Assembly: GCA_017560985.1 (NCBI GenBank)
Contig: JAFZDX010000087.1
Coordinates: 1 to 40,737, forward strand
Origin: Oscillospiraceae bacterium
Lineage (GTDB): Bacteria; Bacillota; Clostridia; Oscillospirales; Ruminococcaceae
Direction: 5' to 3'
DNA: 40,737 nt
Shown here: piece by piece, positions 23,058 through 31,709 of the stretch
How positions within the stretch are numbered: position 1 is the stretch's first letter
Layout: every line of letters begins with the position of its first letter
Notes under the pieces: model-generated
Database searches by the model: none
The model's input: only the letters and a program-made list of their open reading frames with translations
Told to the model about the DNA's origin: nothing
Program-made: the position numbers and the translations under genes

Positions 23058-23085
23058 AATGTATATTCCTTTTAATGTTTTTTAT

Positions 23086-23114
23086 ATTGTACAACAAAAT
23101 TAAAAATATGTGAA
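23086..23114 (-). promoter_or_regulatory. Promoter of the flavin reductase gene
   Basis: On the minus strand TTCACA (23109-23114), 17 bp, TACAAT (23086-23091). The -35 lies within the end of the upstream gene. Confidence 0.5.
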
Positions 23115-23444
23115 ATCAAATCCACATTCCTTCAATGCGTTTTCACATTTTGCAACAAAGTCACGGTTTGCGCCATAGCTCACATTGAATACACCTCCGC
23201 CACCGCCAGATCCTACTATACATGCTGTCTGCCGGTCTTCATATTCTGTAAGCACAACAGTAAGGCTGGCGTAACTTTTTGTTCTGAAATAGAACATTTC
23301 GTAAACAAGGGCCCATATCTGCACACCATTGACTGTCTGTTCTGTTTTGGAAACAGGATCAGCCTGAATAGTACGCAAATTTTCATAAATTTCCTGCAGA
23401 GATTTCTGTTTCTGCGCAGACATATAAACTGTAGTTCTGTTCAT
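23100..23444 (-). CDS. DUF6054-like conserved protein
   Basis: A 114-residue soluble protein. Its centre (VYEMFYFRTKSYASLTVVLTEYED) and the glycine run GSGGGGGVFNVSYGANRDF resemble small Firmicutes proteins grouped as DUF6054; I give this from memory of the pattern and it needs a profile search. No catalytic motif or signal peptide is evident. AAAGGAG overlaps the stop codon of the upstream membrane protein gene, so the two genes form a translationally coupled pair. Function unknown. Confidence 0.7.
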   Translation of the reverse strand: MNRTTVYMSAQKQKSLQEIYENLRTIQADPVSKTEQTVNGVQIWALVYEMFYFRTKSYASLTVVLTEYEDRQTACIVGSGGGGGVFNVSYGANRDFVAKCENALKECGFDFTYF

Positions 23445-23455
23445 ATTGTACTCCT

Positions 23456-23887
23456 TTATTCCTCGGTCAGTTCCATTTCTGCCCTTATTTTGTTTGCTTC
23501 TTTTTCAATTACAGCGGAATACCACATTGCATAAACCACAAGTACCGCCAGTAAAGCTACGCTCAACAGTAATTTATCCAGCACCAGTGCACCAAGCATC
23601 ATCACACAGAGTATCAGAACAGCCCGGCTGTACAGCTTTACCCTGTTTCCAAACAGCCTGTTTGCAGCAATTTTGTTCAGTTGTTGCTTAAGATTGTATT
23701 CCTTTAATTTTTCCTGTGAAAGAGATATGGATACCATCCTGGCTGAAGAAACTGCCACAGCTATCAGACCGCCCACATATGTATAGCCGTCATAGTTAAA
23801 AAAAATATTAAGCGCCAATGTGATCAACACTACCACTATAAAACCGAATATCCGCTCAAAAAACATTTTTCTGTCATATATTTTCAC
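23456..23887 (-). CDS. Hypothetical membrane protein
   Basis: A 143-residue protein with about four hydrophobic helices, near residues 11-30, 36-52, 86-102 and 104-124, separated by a charged loop (KEYNLKQQLNKIAANRLFGNRVK). I do not recognise the family. It uses GTG at 23887 with AGAGGTG ahead. It precedes and is coupled to the DUF6054-like gene, suggesting that the two act together, possibly at the membrane. Between it and the tRNA-Gly terminator, 23888-24056 holds no convincing gene. Confidence 0.7.
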   Translation of the reverse strand: MKIYDRKMFFERIFGFIVVVLITLALNIFFNYDGYTYVGGLIAVAVSSARMVSISLSQEKLKEYNLKQQLNKIAANRLFGNRVKLYSRAVLILCVMMLGALVLDKLLLSVALLAVLVVYAMWYSAVIEKEANKIRAEMELTEE

Positions 23888-24056
23888 AGTATCACCTCTT
23901 GATTTTATCTTACCATAAATATATACCCTCTACAATGAAACTTTTGTGAAAATATAACTGTAAATGGTGAAGGGAATCGCGGCCTTTGCCTATGGCAAAT
24001 GATGACTTGCCTTGCTTTGGGCGCTCGGGTTAGATTCGTTACTGCTTTGTACAAAA

Positions 24057-24090
24057 AGAAAACCGATACCCATATGGGTATCGGTTTTCT
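24057..24090 (-). terminator. tRNA-Gly terminator
   Basis: A perfect palindrome (AAAACCGATACCCAT and its complement, 24059-24088) with TCTTTTTG beyond it on the minus strand, directly after the tRNA 3' end. Confidence 0.88.
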
Positions 24091-24091
24091 T

Positions 24092-24165
24092 TGGAGCAGG
24101 TGATGGGAATCGAACCCACACGACCAGCTTGGAAGGCTGGAGTTCTACCACTAAACTACACCTGC
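24092..24165 (-). tRNA. tRNA-Gly (TCC)
   Basis: On the minus strand: acceptor GCAGGTG/CACCTGC, D-stem region with AGTGGTA, anticodon arm CCAGC-CTTCCAA-GCTGG with anticodon TCC, T arm GTGGGTTCGATTCCCAT, discriminator T and encoded CCA. It reads GGA (and other GGN by wobble) glycine codons. It has its own consensus promoter and terminator although it follows clpE closely. Confidence 0.97.
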
Positions 24166-24196
24166 ATATTTCTGCCACCTGTAAGTAGCAGAAATA

Positions 24197-24225
24197 ATTA
24201 TATAACTTTTAATTATATTTGTCAA
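24197..24225 (-). promoter_or_regulatory. tRNA-Gly promoter
   Basis: On the minus strand a perfect TTGACA (24220-24225), 17 bp, TATAAT (24197-24202), just after the clpE stop. ATTTCTGC/GCAGAAAT (24168-24175, 24188-24195) forms a hairpin in the leader before the tRNA. Confidence 0.88.
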
Positions 24226-24237
24226 CAGAAAATTGTT

Positions 24238-26520
24238 TTACTGCCAATTTACGGCAATATTTTCGCCGTCTGCCCAGGCGTGTACAGATTTTACACCAGC
24301 CTGTTCCACAATAATTTCAGCAATGCGGTCTTCCACTTCTTTTCTGATAACACGGCGGATATCACGGGCACCAAACTTGCCACCCTGTGCCTTTTTCACT
24401 ATAAGTGACAGCAGTTCTTTGTCCCAGGTAAATTCAATGCCTTTCTGCTGCATTGGTTTTACATATTCAGACAGCATAAGCTGGGCAATATCTGTAAGTG
24501 TTTCTTCACCCAGTGGGTCAAACACCACAATTTCATCCACACGTGCCAGGAATTCAGGACGCAGGAAGCCGTTGAGAGCGCGCATTGTCTTTTCTCTGGA
24601 CATATCAGAAATTGTGCCGCCAAAACCTGTCTGGCCTACTTTGTCGCCGCTGCCGGCATTTGATGTCATAGCAATAACAGTGTTTTCAAAGTTTACTGTT
24701 CTGCCCTGGGCATCATTGATTCTGCCTTCATCAAGAATCTGCAGCAGGATATTCATTACATCCGGATGTGCTTTTTCAATTTCATCAAACAGCACCACTG
24801 AATATGGTTTTCTGCGCACTTTTTCTGTCAGCTGACCTGCCTCGTCATAGCCTACATAGCCTGGAGGTGAACCTACCAGACGGGAAACAGCGTGTTTTTC
24901 CATAAATTCGGACATATCAAAACGGATTAGTGGGTCAACTGTGTCAAATAACTGACTGGCCAACTGTTTTACCAGTTCAGTTTTACCCACACCAGTTGGA
25001 CCTACAAACAGGAAGCTGGCCGGTCTGTTGCGACCTGAAATACCTGCACGGTTACGTTTGATAGCTTTTGCAACCAGTGAAACTGCTTCGTCCTGACCTT
25101 TGATTTTTTCTTTCAGTTTTGCTTCAAGGTTTGCTACTTTGTTGAATTCGCTTTCCTTTACCTTAACTGCGCTGATACCTGTCCACAGCTGGATAACTTT
25201 TGCAATATCGTCCAGTTCAACAGCTATGTTTTCAACTTTTTCACGCAGTGTTTTTTCTTCTTCTTCAATGCCGAAAAGTTTTGCGCGTACATTGGCAATT
25301 TTTTCGTAATCCGGTGATGTTTCAGCCTGCAGTGCTTCCAGTGTTACATTAAGTGTATCCATTTCTTCTTTTCTGGACAGCCAGTCGCTGATTTCTGTAT
25401 GACGCAGACTGCAGCAAGCACAGGCTTCATCCAGCAGGTCAATGGCTTTATCCGGGAGGAAACGGTCTGTGATGTATTTTTCACTCATACGTACTGTCAG
25501 GTCCACGATGTTCTGCGGCACCTGTACGTGATGGTATGCTTCGTAATACTGTTTTACACCAGTGATAATGTCAATAGTGTCGCTGATAGATGGTTCTTCA
25601 ACTTTTACCGGCTGGAAACGGCGTTCAAGGGCTGCATCTTTTTCGATAAATTTGCGGTATTCGCTGAAAGTTGTAGCACCGATAACCTGGATTTCGCCAC
25701 GGGAAAGGGCAGGTTTCAGAATATTGCCTGCGTTCATTGCACCTTCGGAATCTCCTGCACCTGTAATAGTGTGGATTTCGTCAATGAACAGGATAATATT
25801 GCCACTTTCCTTTACTTCGCTGATAAGGCTTTTTACTCTTGCTTCAAACTGACCACGGAACTGTGTGCCGGCAACCAGATTTGTCATATTAACAAGGTAA
25901 ATTTCTTTGTTTTTCAGTTTCTGTGGAACTTCGCCACGGCTGATTTTAAGGGCAATGCCTTCTGCAATAGCTGTTTTACCTACACCGGCCTCACCTATAA
26001 GACAAGGGTTGTTTTTCTGACGGCGACACAGAATCTGGATAGTGCGATAGATTTCATCATCACGGCCGATAATGTTGTCGATTTTTCCGTCTGATGCTTT
26101 ACGTGTAAGGTTTTCACAGTATTGTTCAAGGAACTTGCGTTTATTCTTTTTCTTTTTGTCTTTTTTTCCGTCTTTGGAAGAATCATCATTGCCAAAAGGA
26201 ATAGTTGGTGAACCACCCTGTTCAAAATCTTCTTCGTCAAAGTCGCCGCCAGGCATTCCCATACCCATACCGCCGAACATATTGCCAAAGTTGAAAGAAC
26301 CGTCTTCACCCATATTATCCTGCATAAAGCTGTCCATCTGTTCTTCCATAGCTTTCAGGGCTTCGTCATCTATACCCATCTGCTTCATCATATCATCCAC
26401 AGGTTTTATACCCAGTTCTCTTGCACAGGTCAGACAGTAACCTTTGCTTTTTGTCTGTCCGCCTTCATTGGACTGGATATATATCATTGCGGGGCGTTTT
26501 TTGCATCTTTCACAAAGCAT
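24238..26520 (-). CDS. clpE: ClpE-type AAA+ Clp ATPase
   Basis: A 760-residue class I Clp/Hsp100 unfoldase. The N-terminus is not the usual Clp_N repeat but a C4 zinc finger (C3, C6, C29, C32), the mark of ClpE. Residues 60-125 are a Met/Gly-rich then Lys-rich linker. First AAA+ module: Walker A GEAGVGKT at 176-183, Walker [10 protein letters not shown] ending about 250. A middle domain spans about 380-450. Second module: GPTGVGKT at 507-514, then [20 protein letters not shown] and a C-terminal D2-small domain. A GFG tripeptide in the second module may be the ClpP-docking loop (inference). It would feed damaged proteins to ClpP. No CtsR or McsA/B genes are near. Confidence 0.87.
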   Translation of the reverse strand: MLCERCKKRPAMIYIQSNEGGQTKSKGYCLTCARELGIKPVDDMMKQMGIDDEALKAMEEQMDSFMQDNMGEDGSFNFGNMFGGMGMGMPGGDFDEEDFEQGGSPTIPFGNDDSSKDGKKDKKKKNKRKFLEQYCENLTRKASDGKIDNIIGRDDEIYRTIQILCRRQKNNPCLIGEAGVGKTAIAEGIALKISRGEVPQKLKNKEIYLVNMTNLVAGTQFRGQFEARVKSLISEVKESGNIILFIDEIHTITGAGDSEGAMNAGNILKPALSRGEIQVIGATTFSEYRKFIEKDAALERRFQPVKVEEPSISDTIDIITGVKQYYEAYHHVQVPQNIVDLTVRMSEKYITDRFLPDKAIDLLDEACACCSLRHTEISDWLSRKEEMDTLNVTLEALQAETSPDYEKIANVRAKLFGIEEEEKTLREKVENIAVELDDIAKVIQLWTGISAVKVKESEFNKVANLEAKLKEKIKGQDEAVSLVAKAIKRNRAGISGRNRPASFLFVGPTGVGKTELVKQLASQLFDTVDPLIRFDMSEFMEKHAVSRLVGSPPGYVGYDEAGQLTEKVRRKPYSVVLFDEIEKAHPDVMNILLQILDEGRINDAQGRTVNFENTVIAMTSNAGSGDKVGQTGFGGTISDMSREKTMRALNGFLRPEFLARVDEIVVFDPLGEETLTDIAQLMLSEYVKPMQQKGIEFTWDKELLSLIVKKAQGGKFGARDIRRVIRKEVEDRIAEIIVEQAGVKSVHAWADGENIAVNWQ

Positions 26521-26544
26521 TATTCTATATCTCCTCGTAATAAT

Positions 26545-27240
26545 TTATGGTAAAAAGGGATTTATTACACCTGTAAATGCCAGAATCTGACTGCCGGCAA
26601 TCACACCGCTGTTAAGCCAGGACAGGCCATCCCCTGTTATAATCACTATTATACTGAATAAAAATGATAATAATATGATATTTACACCGCCAATTACAAA
26701 ACCTGACAGTCCGCCTGCCAGTCTGTTGGCAAAACCCAGTATAGGAACTTTATTTACTGTTTTGAACATTTTGGCCAGAACACCGCATATAAGCCTGATG
26801 GCGATAAACAGTACAATGAAAATCACCACACTGATGCAAGCCACTATAATAGGTGCTATAAAGCTGTCTACCAGGAATATGGCAGAGTCCATATCCGGTG
26901 TCAGCAATACTGCCAGGCTGTCCTGTGTTTTTTCCAATATGGTGTTCACAAATTCCTGTGGCCATTTGCCTATAACCTGGGAAAGGGCAGTTTCTATATC
27001 TATGTTGCTGGCTGTCTGTTCAAGATAGCTGTAAGAGCGTGTTATAAGGCTGTTTCTCAACAGATTGTCAAATACAGGCTGTGAATATGTGGAAGCCACA
27101 TACCATGCGCCAAAAAGGCTGCCCAGATTGCCGATAAGTCGGATAACTGATGTGAAAAAGCCGTCAATATATGCACGTATTACACTGATGAAAAGCACAA
27201 CAACAAGAACTATATCAATTATTGTCGAAGGATTGTTCAA
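26545..27240 (-). CDS. CvpA family membrane protein
   Basis: A 231-residue protein with four main hydrophobic helices (about residues 7-23, 33-48, 126-153, 178-202), matching the CvpA/colicin V production layout: DIVLVVVLFISVIRAYIDGFFTSVIRLIGNLGSLFGAWY at the start and GFANRLAGGLSGFVIGG after the third helix. CvpA proteins influence colicin V export and envelope traits; their mechanism is unclear. It uses a TTG start with AGGTGAT ahead, 7 bases after the upstream gene's stop, so it belongs to the same operon. Confidence 0.82.
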   Translation of the reverse strand: MNNPSTIIDIVLVVVLFISVIRAYIDGFFTSVIRLIGNLGSLFGAWYVASTYSQPVFDNLLRNSLITRSYSYLEQTASNIDIETALSQVIGKWPQEFVNTILEKTQDSLAVLLTPDMDSAIFLVDSFIAPIIVACISVVIFIVLFIAIRLICGVLAKMFKTVNKVPILGFANRLAGGLSGFVIGGVNIILLSFLFSIIVIITGDGLSWLNSGVIAGSQILAFTGVINPFLP

Positions 27241-27247
27241 TTATATA

Positions 27248-28423
27248 TCACCTGCTTTTGGTTTTTTCCACTTTGGAAACTGAAGTGGATGTAAGTAAAA
27301 GTGTGCCTTTGTAATCCACCAGGGATTTTGCCAGGGCACCTGTATTAACTGTATTCAAAAGAAGGGCAGAATAATCATATTCATATAGATTTTCTGCGCC
27401 CAGTGTATACAGTCTGGAAGATGAAAGTGAAAGGTCTCTGATTTTTTCAGGGACTGTCACTGTGAATTTTTCTTCAAATTCTTTTGATAAAAGTGTCAGC
27501 TGTGATGCCTGCTGCCGTGAAAGGCCGCCATAGGCCACAGCAATATACCGGCCGCTGACCGCAACTGACTGCAATGTGCTGCCACCGAATTCAAAAGCGG
27601 ACAGCTGTGTATTGTTCACCACATCCCACAGCACAATGCGGTTTTGATAAGCGATCAGCAATCTGGAGTCTGAAATAAACTGTATTTTCAGAGGATAGCT
27701 GCCTGATGAAATGCTGTACATTTCTTTGCCATCACGCACGTCTATAAGATATATATTGTTAGTCAACAGGCCATTTACTGTCTGGACTGTGTTTACAGCC
27801 AGGGTTTTGCCGCTGTCTGACAGTGTACTGCCAACAGGAAAGCCTGTTGCACAATACCATACAAAACGCTGTTTCATATTATAGTTGAAAACAGTTACTT
27901 CTCCATTATAGCTGGCAGAACGTGTGGTGACAGCAATTCGGTTGGAATCTGATATTTCTGCGTGGATAATGCTGTTTTCCATTTCCTGCTGAAACAGTAC
28001 ATTGTGACCATTGAGAACTTTCAGTGTGGTAGAGCCCCGGTCATATAGAACAGCCCTTTTGGATGCAGTGTCCATAACAGGCCGCTGCATTGTATGGGTG
28101 TACTTAAACACATTTTTACCGGTTGGTGACCATACATCAAAGCTGTCTGGCGAAAGAATAGCAAGGCCTGTGCCCATTTTGTCTGATTGAAGTGTATCTG
28201 AAAAATCCGCCTCTATCGGGAAACCTTTGCCTATCTGGAAAATTGTCATACCGCTGGAAATAAAGTCGCCAAAATATGCCAACGATGCACCGTAAAGACC
28301 GGTAAAATACAGCAGTACAGCTGTAACCACCACAATCATAAGACTGCGCAGATTTTTACGTTTTGTATTCTGTTTTCTGTTTCTTCTTGCCAGCTCTTTA
28401 CGGCTGAGTCTTTTTTCGCTCAT
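27248..28423 (-). CDS. DUF5711 family protein (beta-propeller-like)
   Basis: A 391-residue protein. Residues 1-25 are very basic, then one transmembrane helix (about 27-50), then an extracytoplasmic region of repeated short beta strands reminiscent of a WD40/PQQ-like propeller (ILSPDSFDVWSPTGKNVFKY, ISDSNRIAVTTRSASYNGEVTVFN, LSDSGKTLAVNTV, FISDSRLLIAYQNRIVLWDV). This layout matches the clostridial DUF5711 family; function unknown. It lies 23 bases after truA and 7 before cvpA. A role as a surface sensor or scaffold is only a guess. Confidence 0.78.
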   Translation of the reverse strand: MSEKRLSRKELARRNRKQNTKRKNLRSLMIVVVTAVLLYFTGLYGASLAYFGDFISSGMTIFQIGKGFPIEADFSDTLQSDKMGTGLAILSPDSFDVWSPTGKNVFKYTHTMQRPVMDTASKRAVLYDRGSTTLKVLNGHNVLFQQEMENSIIHAEISDSNRIAVTTRSASYNGEVTVFNYNMKQRFVWYCATGFPVGSTLSDSGKTLAVNTVQTVNGLLTNNIYLIDVRDGKEMYSISSGSYPLKIQFISDSRLLIAYQNRIVLWDVVNNTQLSAFEFGGSTLQSVAVSGRYIAVAYGGLSRQQASQLTLLSKEFEEKFTVTVPEKIRDLSLSSSRLYTLGAENLYEYDYSALLLNTVNTGALAKSLVDYKGTLLLTSTSVSKVEKTKSR

Positions 28424-28446
28424 AAAAATCTACACCTGTGGTTAGT

Positions 28447-29187
28447 TTATTCAAAATCATAAAATACATCTGTAAGGAACAGCCCCTGTGGCGGTGCGGT
28501 AGGGCCCGCAATATCGCGGTTTTCAGCTGCAATGATTTCAGCCACATATTCAGGCTGCCAGATGCCTTTGCCTACATTTACCAGTGTACCCACCATAATT
28601 CGTACCATATTGTACAGATAACCATCTGCGGATACTGTAAATGTAACCATATCCCCTTTTCTCTTCACTTTTGCACTGTAAACAGTGCGCACACAGTCGG
28701 TAATTTTTGACTTTGCCGCCATAAAAGAACGGAAATCGTGAGTGCCTACAAAATACTGCGCTGCCCTGTCCATTTTGTCTGTGTCCAGTTCTGATGGAAC
28801 TCGCCAGTAATATTTGTTTGTAAACGGGTCATCAATATGACTGTTGCGGATATTATATGTATACTGTTTGCCCTTGCAGTCATATCTGGCGTGAAAGCCA
28901 TCTGCCACCTGTTTTGCTTCCAGCACACGGATGTCCAGCGGAAGATTTGCATTCAATGCCAGTGGCAGACGGGGAATGTTAAGCTGTTTTTCAGTTTCAA
29001 AACTGAGGTAATAACAGGCGGCGTGTACACCGCTGTCAGTACGGGAACAGCCTTTTATATCGGTTTTATGCCCCAGGATTTTCAGCAGTGCCTCCTGAAA
29101 CACACCAAAAACAGTGATTACATCATCCTGAATCTGGAAACCGTGGTAATTTGTGCCGTCATAGGCAATTTTTACAAGTATTGTCAT
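28447..29187 (-). CDS. truA: tRNA pseudouridine(38-40) synthase TruA
   Basis: A 246-residue TruA that makes pseudouridine at positions 38-40 of the tRNA anticodon arm. Catalytic D51 lies in GCSRTDSGVHA; VKIAYDGTNYHGFQ and the C-terminal VRIMVGTLVNVGKG are conserved. The ATG at 29187 overlaps the ecfT stop as TAATG, with GGGTGAT ahead; the frame extends 48 codons into ecfT without support. The ecfA1-ecfA2-ecfT-truA order is the classical Firmicutes arrangement. Confidence 0.95.
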   Translation of the reverse strand: MTILVKIAYDGTNYHGFQIQDDVITVFGVFQEALLKILGHKTDIKGCSRTDSGVHAACYYLSFETEKQLNIPRLPLALNANLPLDIRVLEAKQVADGFHARYDCKGKQYTYNIRNSHIDDPFTNKYYWRVPSELDTDKMDRAAQYFVGTHDFRSFMAAKSKITDCVRTVYSAKVKRKGDMVTFTVSADGYLYNMVRIMVGTLVNVGKGIWQPEYVAEIIAAENRDIAGPTAPPQGLFLTDVFYDFE

Positions 29188-30005
29188 TAAATCACCCGTG
29201 GGAAGAACATTCTTGTAGAAAGGATAATCGCAAACATTACCGCAACAATGACTGTGTTTGTAATGTCTGTGCCTGTAATTTTCAGCTGTTTCAGACGTGT
29301 TCTGCCTTCGCCGCCGTGATAGCAACGGCATTCCATCGCTGTGGCCAGTTCTTCGGCACGGCGCAGAGAAGAAATAAACAGCGGAATCAGAATTGGTACC
29401 AGTGCTTTGATTCTGTCAGCAAAAGAGCCGGAGTCCAGCATGGCGCCACGGGATTTCTGCGCGTTCATAATCTTGTCTGTTTCTTCGATAAGAGTAGGAA
29501 TGAAACGCAGTGCAATAGTGATCATCATAGCCATTTCGTGAACTGGGAAATGGATTTTATTAAGTGGTTTCATCAGGCTTTCCAGACCATCAGTCAGCAT
29601 AATAGGGCTGGTGGTATAGGTCAGCAGTGATGTACCGCAGATAAGAAAGATGATTCTGCATATCATTACAATGATAAACAGTATTGCTTCTTTATAGATT
29701 TTGATAAAGCCCAGTGAAATCAGTGGGTCGCCAGGACCTTTGATAAAGAAAAGATTAAGAATAACTGTAAAAAGAATCAGTGGCAGCAATGGCTTGATAC
29801 TTTTTTTCAGCATTTTCAGCGGAATACCGCTTACTTTGTAAATCAGCAGTGTAACTGCTGCCGCCAGTGCAAGACCAACAAAGTTTGTACTGAGAAACAG
29901 AACAAAAACAAAGGCCACTGTCAGAACAATTTTCAGTCTTGGGTCAAGATTGTGCACAGGGCTGTTGCCAGGAAAATGCTGGCCGATGGTAATATCTTTA
30001 AGCAT
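29187..30005 (-). CDS. ecfT: ECF transporter T component
   Basis: A 272-residue transmembrane coupling protein of energy-coupling-factor transporters (vitamin and metal uptake). It has about six helices, starting LDPRLKIVLTVAFVFVLFL, and the cytoplasmic coupling signature LRFIPTLIEETDKIMNAQKSRGA with the S/A-R-G motif that contacts the ATPases. It overlaps ecfA2 by eight bases and truA by one. The S components that give substrate specificity are not in the window, as expected of a shared group II module. Confidence 0.93.
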   Translation of the reverse strand: MLKDITIGQHFPGNSPVHNLDPRLKIVLTVAFVFVLFLSTNFVGLALAAAVTLLIYKVSGIPLKMLKKSIKPLLPLILFTVILNLFFIKGPGDPLISLGFIKIYKEAILFIIVMICRIIFLICGTSLLTYTTSPIMLTDGLESLMKPLNKIHFPVHEMAMMITIALRFIPTLIEETDKIMNAQKSRGAMLDSGSFADRIKALVPILIPLFISSLRRAEELATAMECRCYHGGEGRTRLKQLKITGTDITNTVIVAVMFAIILSTRMFFPRVI

Positions 30006-30870
30006 TTTTTGCTGCCTCCTTTGCCTGTTTGTATTTCAGCAGTGATTTTACCGCATATGGGATGGTATAAACATCTGTGCCGATGTCTACACCCATTTCT
30101 TTCAGTTTCAGGAACACTTTTGTGATGTCAGGAATACCCAGACCCATACGGGACAGGTTTTCGGCATCACGGAAGATGTTTTCAGTCAGGTCATAGTTGT
30201 ACACCCTGCCCTGTTCCATTACCAGAACTTTGTCAGCATAGTTTGCAATGTCTTCCATTGAGTGGGAAACCAGGATAACTGTGCTGCCTGTGGTCTGCTG
30301 ATAGTTTTTAACCTGGGAGAGAATAAGTTCTCTGCCTTCAGGGTCAAGACCGGCACAAGGTTCGTCCAGCACCAGTACCTTTGGCATCATTGCAATGATA
30401 CCAGCGATGGCGATTCTTCTTTTCTGGCCACCGGACAGGTCAAATGGAGAACCTGCCAGCATTTCGTCTGTAATACCACAGAACTTAGCAGCCATTTTTA
30501 CACGGCTGTCAATTTCTTCCTGTGACAGCCCCATATTTTTAGGACCGAAGGCAATATCTTTATAGCAGGTTTCTTCAAACAGCTGGTATTCAGGATACTG
30601 GAATACCATACCTACATTGAAACGCACCTGGCGGATATCCGGCCATTCTGACCATATGTCTTTGCCATCCAGCAGGATTCTGCCTTCCTGTGGTTTTGTA
30701 AGGCCATTGAAGTGGCTGATAAGTGTGGATTTACCACAGCCTGTATGACCGATAACGCCAACAAATGTGCCTTCTTCAATTTCCAGATTTATACCATCCA
30801 GGGCTTTTACCCGGTTTGGCATATCTGGATTATATGTGTAGGAAAGATTTTCTACTTTTAAAACAGACAT
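29998..30870 (-). CDS. ecfA2: ECF transporter ATPase A2
   Basis: A 290-residue ABC ATPase. Walker A [9 protein letters not shown] at 41-49, Q-loop [24 protein letters not shown], signature [13 protein letters not shown], Walker B [12 protein letters not shown], switch His in [12 protein letters not shown]. The YPEYQLFE Q-loop form and its place after ecfA1 mark it as EcfA2. It pairs with EcfA1 to power EcfT and substrate-binding S proteins. It starts 2 bases after the ecfA1 stop. Confidence 0.93.
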   Translation of the reverse strand: [290 protein letters not shown]

Positions 30871-30872
30871 TT

Positions 30873-31709
30873 CTATTCCTCCAGAAATTTATAAAGCTGT
30901 GCGGCACATTCTTCTATGGAGATAGCCTCTGTAGACAGGTTGTAACCATGCTGATTCAGCTGGTATGCCAGGTCGCTGGTCTGTGGCACATCCAGTGCCA
31001 GACTTTTCACCCAGGCAACCTGTGAGAAAATTTCTCGTGGTGTGCCGATTTTTTCTATTTTGCCTTTGGACATAACTACCACGCGGTCAGCCTGGGCAGC
31101 TTCGTCCATATAGTGTGTGATAAGTACAACAGTGATGCCATAGTCACGGTTCAGCTGTTTTATTGTCTTGATAACTTTTGCACGGCCGTTAGGGTCCAGC
31201 ATGGCTGTAGGTTCATCAAGTACGATACAGTCAGGGCGCATTGCAATAATGCCTGCAATGGCAACACGCTGTTTCTGACCACCGGAAAGGTTGTGCGGTG
31301 CCCTGTCTTTATATTTCAGTATACCTGCTGCTTCCATTGCTTCATCAATGCGCACACGGATTTCCCGGGTTGGAACGCCCATATTTTCCAGTGCGAAAGC
31401 AACATCTTCTTCAACAACTGTGGCAACAATCTGGTTGTCCGGGTTCTGGAAAACCATGCCCACTTTCTGGCGGATATCCAGCAGTCTGTCGTCATCTTTA
31501 GTATTGATGTCCTCAACCCATACATCGCCTTTTTCAGGCACCAGTATAGAGTTGAAATGTTTTGCCAATGTGGATTTGCCGCAGCCGTTGGACCCCAGAA
31601 CGCAAAGGAATTCGCCTTTTTTCACTTCCAGGTTTATACCCTGCAGTGCCCATTCGCTGTCCCGTGAATAACGGAACCACAGATTGTCCACTTTAATCAT
31701 ATTGCTCAT
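30873..31709 (-). CDS. ecfA1: ECF transporter ATPase A1
   Basis: A 278-residue ABC ATPase. Walker A [9 protein letters not shown] at 39-47, Q-loop [24 protein letters not shown]-type segment (here ..VAFALENMG), signature [13 protein letters not shown], Walker B [12 protein letters not shown] and switch His in [20 protein letters not shown]. The [17 protein letters not shown] stretch is characteristic of EcfA1. The ATG overlaps the methyltransferase stop as TAATG, which fixes the start; the frame extends 14 codons further without reason. Confidence 0.93.
   Translation of the reverse strand: [278 protein letters not shown]

Noticed and set aside
23990-24178. 62-codon open frame across the tRNA-Gly gene
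   Set aside because: It runs through the tRNA and its terminator and has no ribosome binding site.
28447-29331. Longer truA start at 29331
   Set aside because: The extra residues overlap ecfT, are Arg/His-rich and unlike TruA; the ATG at 29187 overlaps the ecfT stop with a good site ahead.
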